8,490 nt of DNA from Firmicutes bacterium UBA5499 (GTDB taxonomy: Bacteria; Bacillota; DTU084), in NCBI GenBank assembly GCA_002426275.1, contig DIPB01000160.1:44974-53463 (forward strand). Reading direction: 5' to 3'. The stretch's first letter is position 1; each line of letters starts with the position of its first letter. Positions 7,430-8,490 of the stretch are shown one piece after another. A program made the translations under genes and the position numbers. The notes beneath the pieces were generated by a model. It searched no databases. It was given only the letters and a program-made list of their open reading frames with translations, and had not been told where the DNA came from.

Positions 7430-7663
7430 GTTTGGCTCGTATGGAGCCCACCTCGCGCTTCGATAACGGTGAAGATGCCGTCCCATCTTACTCAGCGAAC
7501 TTTTAGGATGGGAAGCTCAGGAGCGAACTTCAAGCGGCTCTCCTTGGAGGGCTCTCAGTCTGCGGCCGCTCCTCCCTGTAAGGAAAGTTTACGCCTTACT
7601 CTTCTCCGTCAGCGCCTTTAGCCTATGTTCGGGATGCTGTCTAGAGTGGAAAGCTGTCTGTAG

Positions 7664-7692
7664 ATAATATATGCGGTTATGGAGCCTGTGAC
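7664..7692 (-). promoter_or_regulatory. Possible second promoter just upstream of the T-box
   Basis: GTCACA (7692-7687) and TATTAT (7669-7664) are 17 bases apart and match the sigma-A consensus at 4 of 6 and 5 of 6 positions. Transcription from here would begin near 7657 and give a T-box leader of ordinary length. The -35 candidate overlaps the 3' closing strand of the folded segment upstream. It is weaker than the promoter at 7847-7875 and could be chance. Confidence 0.3.
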
Positions 7693-7840
7693 CTCAAACA
7701 CCTTCCAGAAAAAATCAGCGTTCAACACAGGAAACCACACCCTTTCTACAGTTCTCCGAAACCCGTGTTCTTCGCCAGCTGGCGATCTCCAATGCTACTC
7801 TGCCTGCAAGCCCCGCAGGCTCACAGGAATCCTTAATCTT
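7680..7840 (-). ncRNA. Structured RNA segment between promoter and T-box, unassigned
   Basis: This segment begins at the expected start site of the strong promoter (about 7840). Its ends pair: GGA (7832-7830) plus CCTGTGA (7827-7821) with TCACAGG (7691-7685) plus TCC (7683-7681). Inside are a tight hairpin GCCTGC/GCAGGC with a 7-base loop (7820-7802) and a long arm, AACACGGG (7769-7762) with CCTGTGTT (7731-7724), which may continue inward through TTTC/GAAA. A T6 run (7714-7709) follows the arm without a strong stem directly before it. None of this belongs to a normal T-box. About 160 nt closed by an end stem resembles the size and layout of 6S RNA, but I could not match conserved 6S positions, so I do not name it. 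It may instead be an extra 5' domain of the pheS leader. The pairing was found by eye. Confidence 0.35.
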
Positions 7841-7846
7841 GAGTCA

Positions 7847-7875
7847 ATTATAACATAACGTCTTTCCGAATACAA
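7847..7875 (-). promoter_or_regulatory. Sigma-A-type promoter of the leader and pheST operon
   Basis: The -10 is a perfect TATAAT (7852-7847) and the -35 is TTGTAT (7875-7870), with a 17-base spacer. The -35 keeps only TTG of the consensus. Transcription should start near 7840, giving a leader of about 490 nt before pheS, which is long for a T-box gene. It lies about 40 bases downstream of the decayed HTH gene and faces pheS. Confidence 0.65.
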
Positions 7876-7913
7876 GCAGCATTTTCAGGCAAAAAGCCGG
7901 CCGTAAATTGACT

Positions 7914-8066
7914 CTAATTTCGCGTTTTCGCCACTACCCAAACGTCTACTTCGGAAACTTGAATTTGTACTGCTTGCCAATCCTACGGTGCAATCCAGTT
8001 GCGGATCGTGTCTTTATTCGCCCCAAGGTGTTCAGCTGGCTCCTCACGGCTTGACCACTTTTCGGG
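7914..8066 (-). pseudogene. Decayed remnant of an excisionase-type (HTH_17) DNA-binding protein
   Basis: One minus-strand frame from 8066 reads PEKWSSREEPAEHLGANK and then DTIRNWIAP before a stop at about 7984. The tail VSEVDVWV is in this same frame near 7955-7932, ending at a stop at 7916-7914. The linking piece RRIGKQYKFK appears only in another frame (about 7984-7955). Read together, these are the successive parts of a small HTH_17/excisionase-family protein, whose usual order is EHLGV, DTIYNWI, a short linker, GRLWKFK, SEVDEW. The linker before GKQYKFK looks shortened, so at least two frame changes and a small deletion are implied. There is no start codon in the first frame, which meets a stop just upstream (TAA, 8069-8067), although an AGGAGG lies at 8091-8086. 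Such proteins often belong to mobile or defence loci. I am fairly sure of the family and confident it is not intact as written. Confidence 0.6.
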
Positions 8067-8175
8067 TTAGGTGTTTTTTGTCCCTCCTCCTGGCCTTGCC
8101 CTAAAACCCATGCAATCCATCGCCGGCTGCGGAATTGGCGCTTGCGATAATTCACTCAACACGTAAAATGGCCAT

Positions 8176-8490
8176 TTATCCCATTCGCCTGTCCCGCCGA
8201 TATACGGTGGGATACACCCCATAATGCCGTTTGAATTCACTGGAAAAATAGCTTTGGTCGCAATAGCCAAGGATTTGCGCAATCTGGCCTATCCCGAATT
8301 CCGTTTCCACAAGGTAACGGCAGGCCAGGTTGAGCTTTTTATTGATCATATAAGCACCGGGGGGAATCCCATACCGGGCTTTGAACACGCGAATCAGATG
8401 CCGTCCGGATATGTTGAACGTTTCTCCCAGATTGTTGAGAGAGGGATTCTCAAAAATGTGATCATCGATGTATTTTTTGATGCGCTCTGC
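8176..8490 (-). CDS. AraC-family transcriptional regulator, C-terminal DNA-binding domain only in window
   Basis: 104 codons are open from the right edge to a TAA at 8178-8176; the N-terminus lies outside, so the sensed ligand cannot be inferred. The visible part is the whole two-HTH AraC domain. It starts with AERIKKYIDDHI; the first helix-turn-helix is at about visible residues 17-38 and the second at 67-88. The family signature is clear: IGQIAQILGYCDQSYFSSEF (67-86), then FKRHYGVYPTVYRR (86-99). The first HTH ends with VFKARYGIPPGAYM (35-48), also typical. The protein should bind DNA as a cytosolic activator or repressor. A GTG inside the domain (8388) is not the start. The gene reads toward the pheST leader but is separated from it by the HTH remnant and a promoter, so I see no evidence that it belongs to that operon. 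No clear terminator follows the stop. Confidence 0.9.
   Translation of the reverse strand, partial: AERIKKYIDDHIFENPSLNNLGETFNISGRHLIRVFKARYGIPPGAYMINKKLNLACRYLVETEFGIGQIAQILGYCDQSYFSSEFKRHYGVYPTVYRRDRRMG

Larger units (their letters stand above)
7372..7620 (-). promoter_or_regulatory. T-box riboswitch, tRNA-Phe (UUC specifier), upstream of pheST
   Basis: This leader element senses uncharged tRNA-Phe and lets transcription pass into pheS when Phe is short. The 5' part opens with GACGGAGAAGAGTA (7610-7597), the usual base of stem I. Around the specifier, GGAG/CTCC lies below and CGGC/GCCG above an internal loop whose 3' side holds TTC at 7527-7525, the Phe codon UUC, in the context GAAGTTCGC. 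ACGG/CCGT (stem III, near 7480-7463) precedes the conserved T-box sequence GGGGTGGTACCGCGG (7429-7415). The TGG there would pair with the free NCCA end of tRNA. The specifier agrees with the downstream pheST genes, which supports the assignment strongly. The exact 5' boundary is approximate. Confidence 0.93.

Noticed and set aside
7352..7486. N-terminal extension of pheS (to 388 residues)
   Set aside because: It would translate the T-box antiterminator and terminator. GTG at 7351 has an excellent ribosome site and gives the normal PheS N-terminus.
7629..7661. Repeated AGACAGC ahead of the T-box
   Set aside because: Two seven-base copies are too few and too short to support a binding-site or repeat claim.
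7680..7840. Naming the folded leader segment as 6S RNA
   Set aside because: Size and end pairing are similar, but I could not match conserved central-bubble bases by eye, so it is left unassigned.
7946..8155. Open frame for a 69-residue basic protein (minus strand, GTG start)
   Set aside because: There is no ribosome site before the GTG. Only its later part matches anything, and that is one fragment of the HTH_17 remnant whose other parts lie in a different frame.
8164..8175. Perfect palindrome AAATGGCCATTT just after the AraC stop as a terminator or operator
   Set aside because: It is too short, lacks a GC-rich stem with a loop and a T-run, and has no second copy nearby.
8067..8282. Open frame overlapping the end of the AraC gene (71 residues)
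   Set aside because: It is a shadow of the AraC frame; no ribosome site or recognisable motif, and composition typical of out-of-frame reading.

Overview
The window looks like a stretch of a Gram-positive, Clostridia-type (Bacillota) chromosome. The evidence is the gene order pheS-pheT-zapA-cvpA-polX, which is characteristic of Firmicutes, a tRNA-Phe-sensing T-box leader in front of it, strong GGAGG-type ribosome binding sites, and GTG/TTG starts. The species cannot be named from the sequence. Every gene I can support lies on the minus strand, so transcription runs from high to low coordinates.

Right edge (8490-7840): the C-terminal DNA-binding half of an AraC-family regulator runs in from outside the window and stops at 8176. 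About 110 bases in which I see no gene follow (8175-8067). Then comes a decayed remnant of a small excisionase-type (HTH_17) DNA-binding protein whose recognisable pieces lie in two reading frames (8066-7914). Next is a good promoter with a perfect TATAAT (7875-7847).

Leader (7840-7352): the first ~160 nt can fold into a closed, multi-armed structure that is not part of a T-box and may be a separate small RNA or an extra leader domain. A weaker second promoter candidate sits at its end. The T-box proper (about 7620-7372) has a UUC (Phe) specifier, the T-box sequence with its UGGUACC bulge, a 7-bp antiterminator helix and a mutually exclusive intrinsic terminator.

Operon (7351 to beyond 1): pheS and pheT encode the two subunits of phenylalanyl-tRNA synthetase and overlap by 7 nt. 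After them come zapA (Z-ring associated protein), a CvpA-family membrane protein, and a PolX/PHP protein, all overlapping or nearly touching. Then come a YetF-type DUF421 membrane protein and a NIF3-related protein cut by the left edge. Spacings are 26 nt or less and I see no internal terminator, so the whole run may answer to charged tRNA-Phe.

The most interesting gene is the PolX homologue. Its C-terminal PHP phosphoesterase site is complete, but all three polymerase carboxylates are replaced (E194, C196, G235), so it should be a PHP nuclease on an inactive polymerase scaffold. The other points to check are the unexplained structured RNA ahead of the T-box and the frameshifted HTH_17 remnant beside the promoter.
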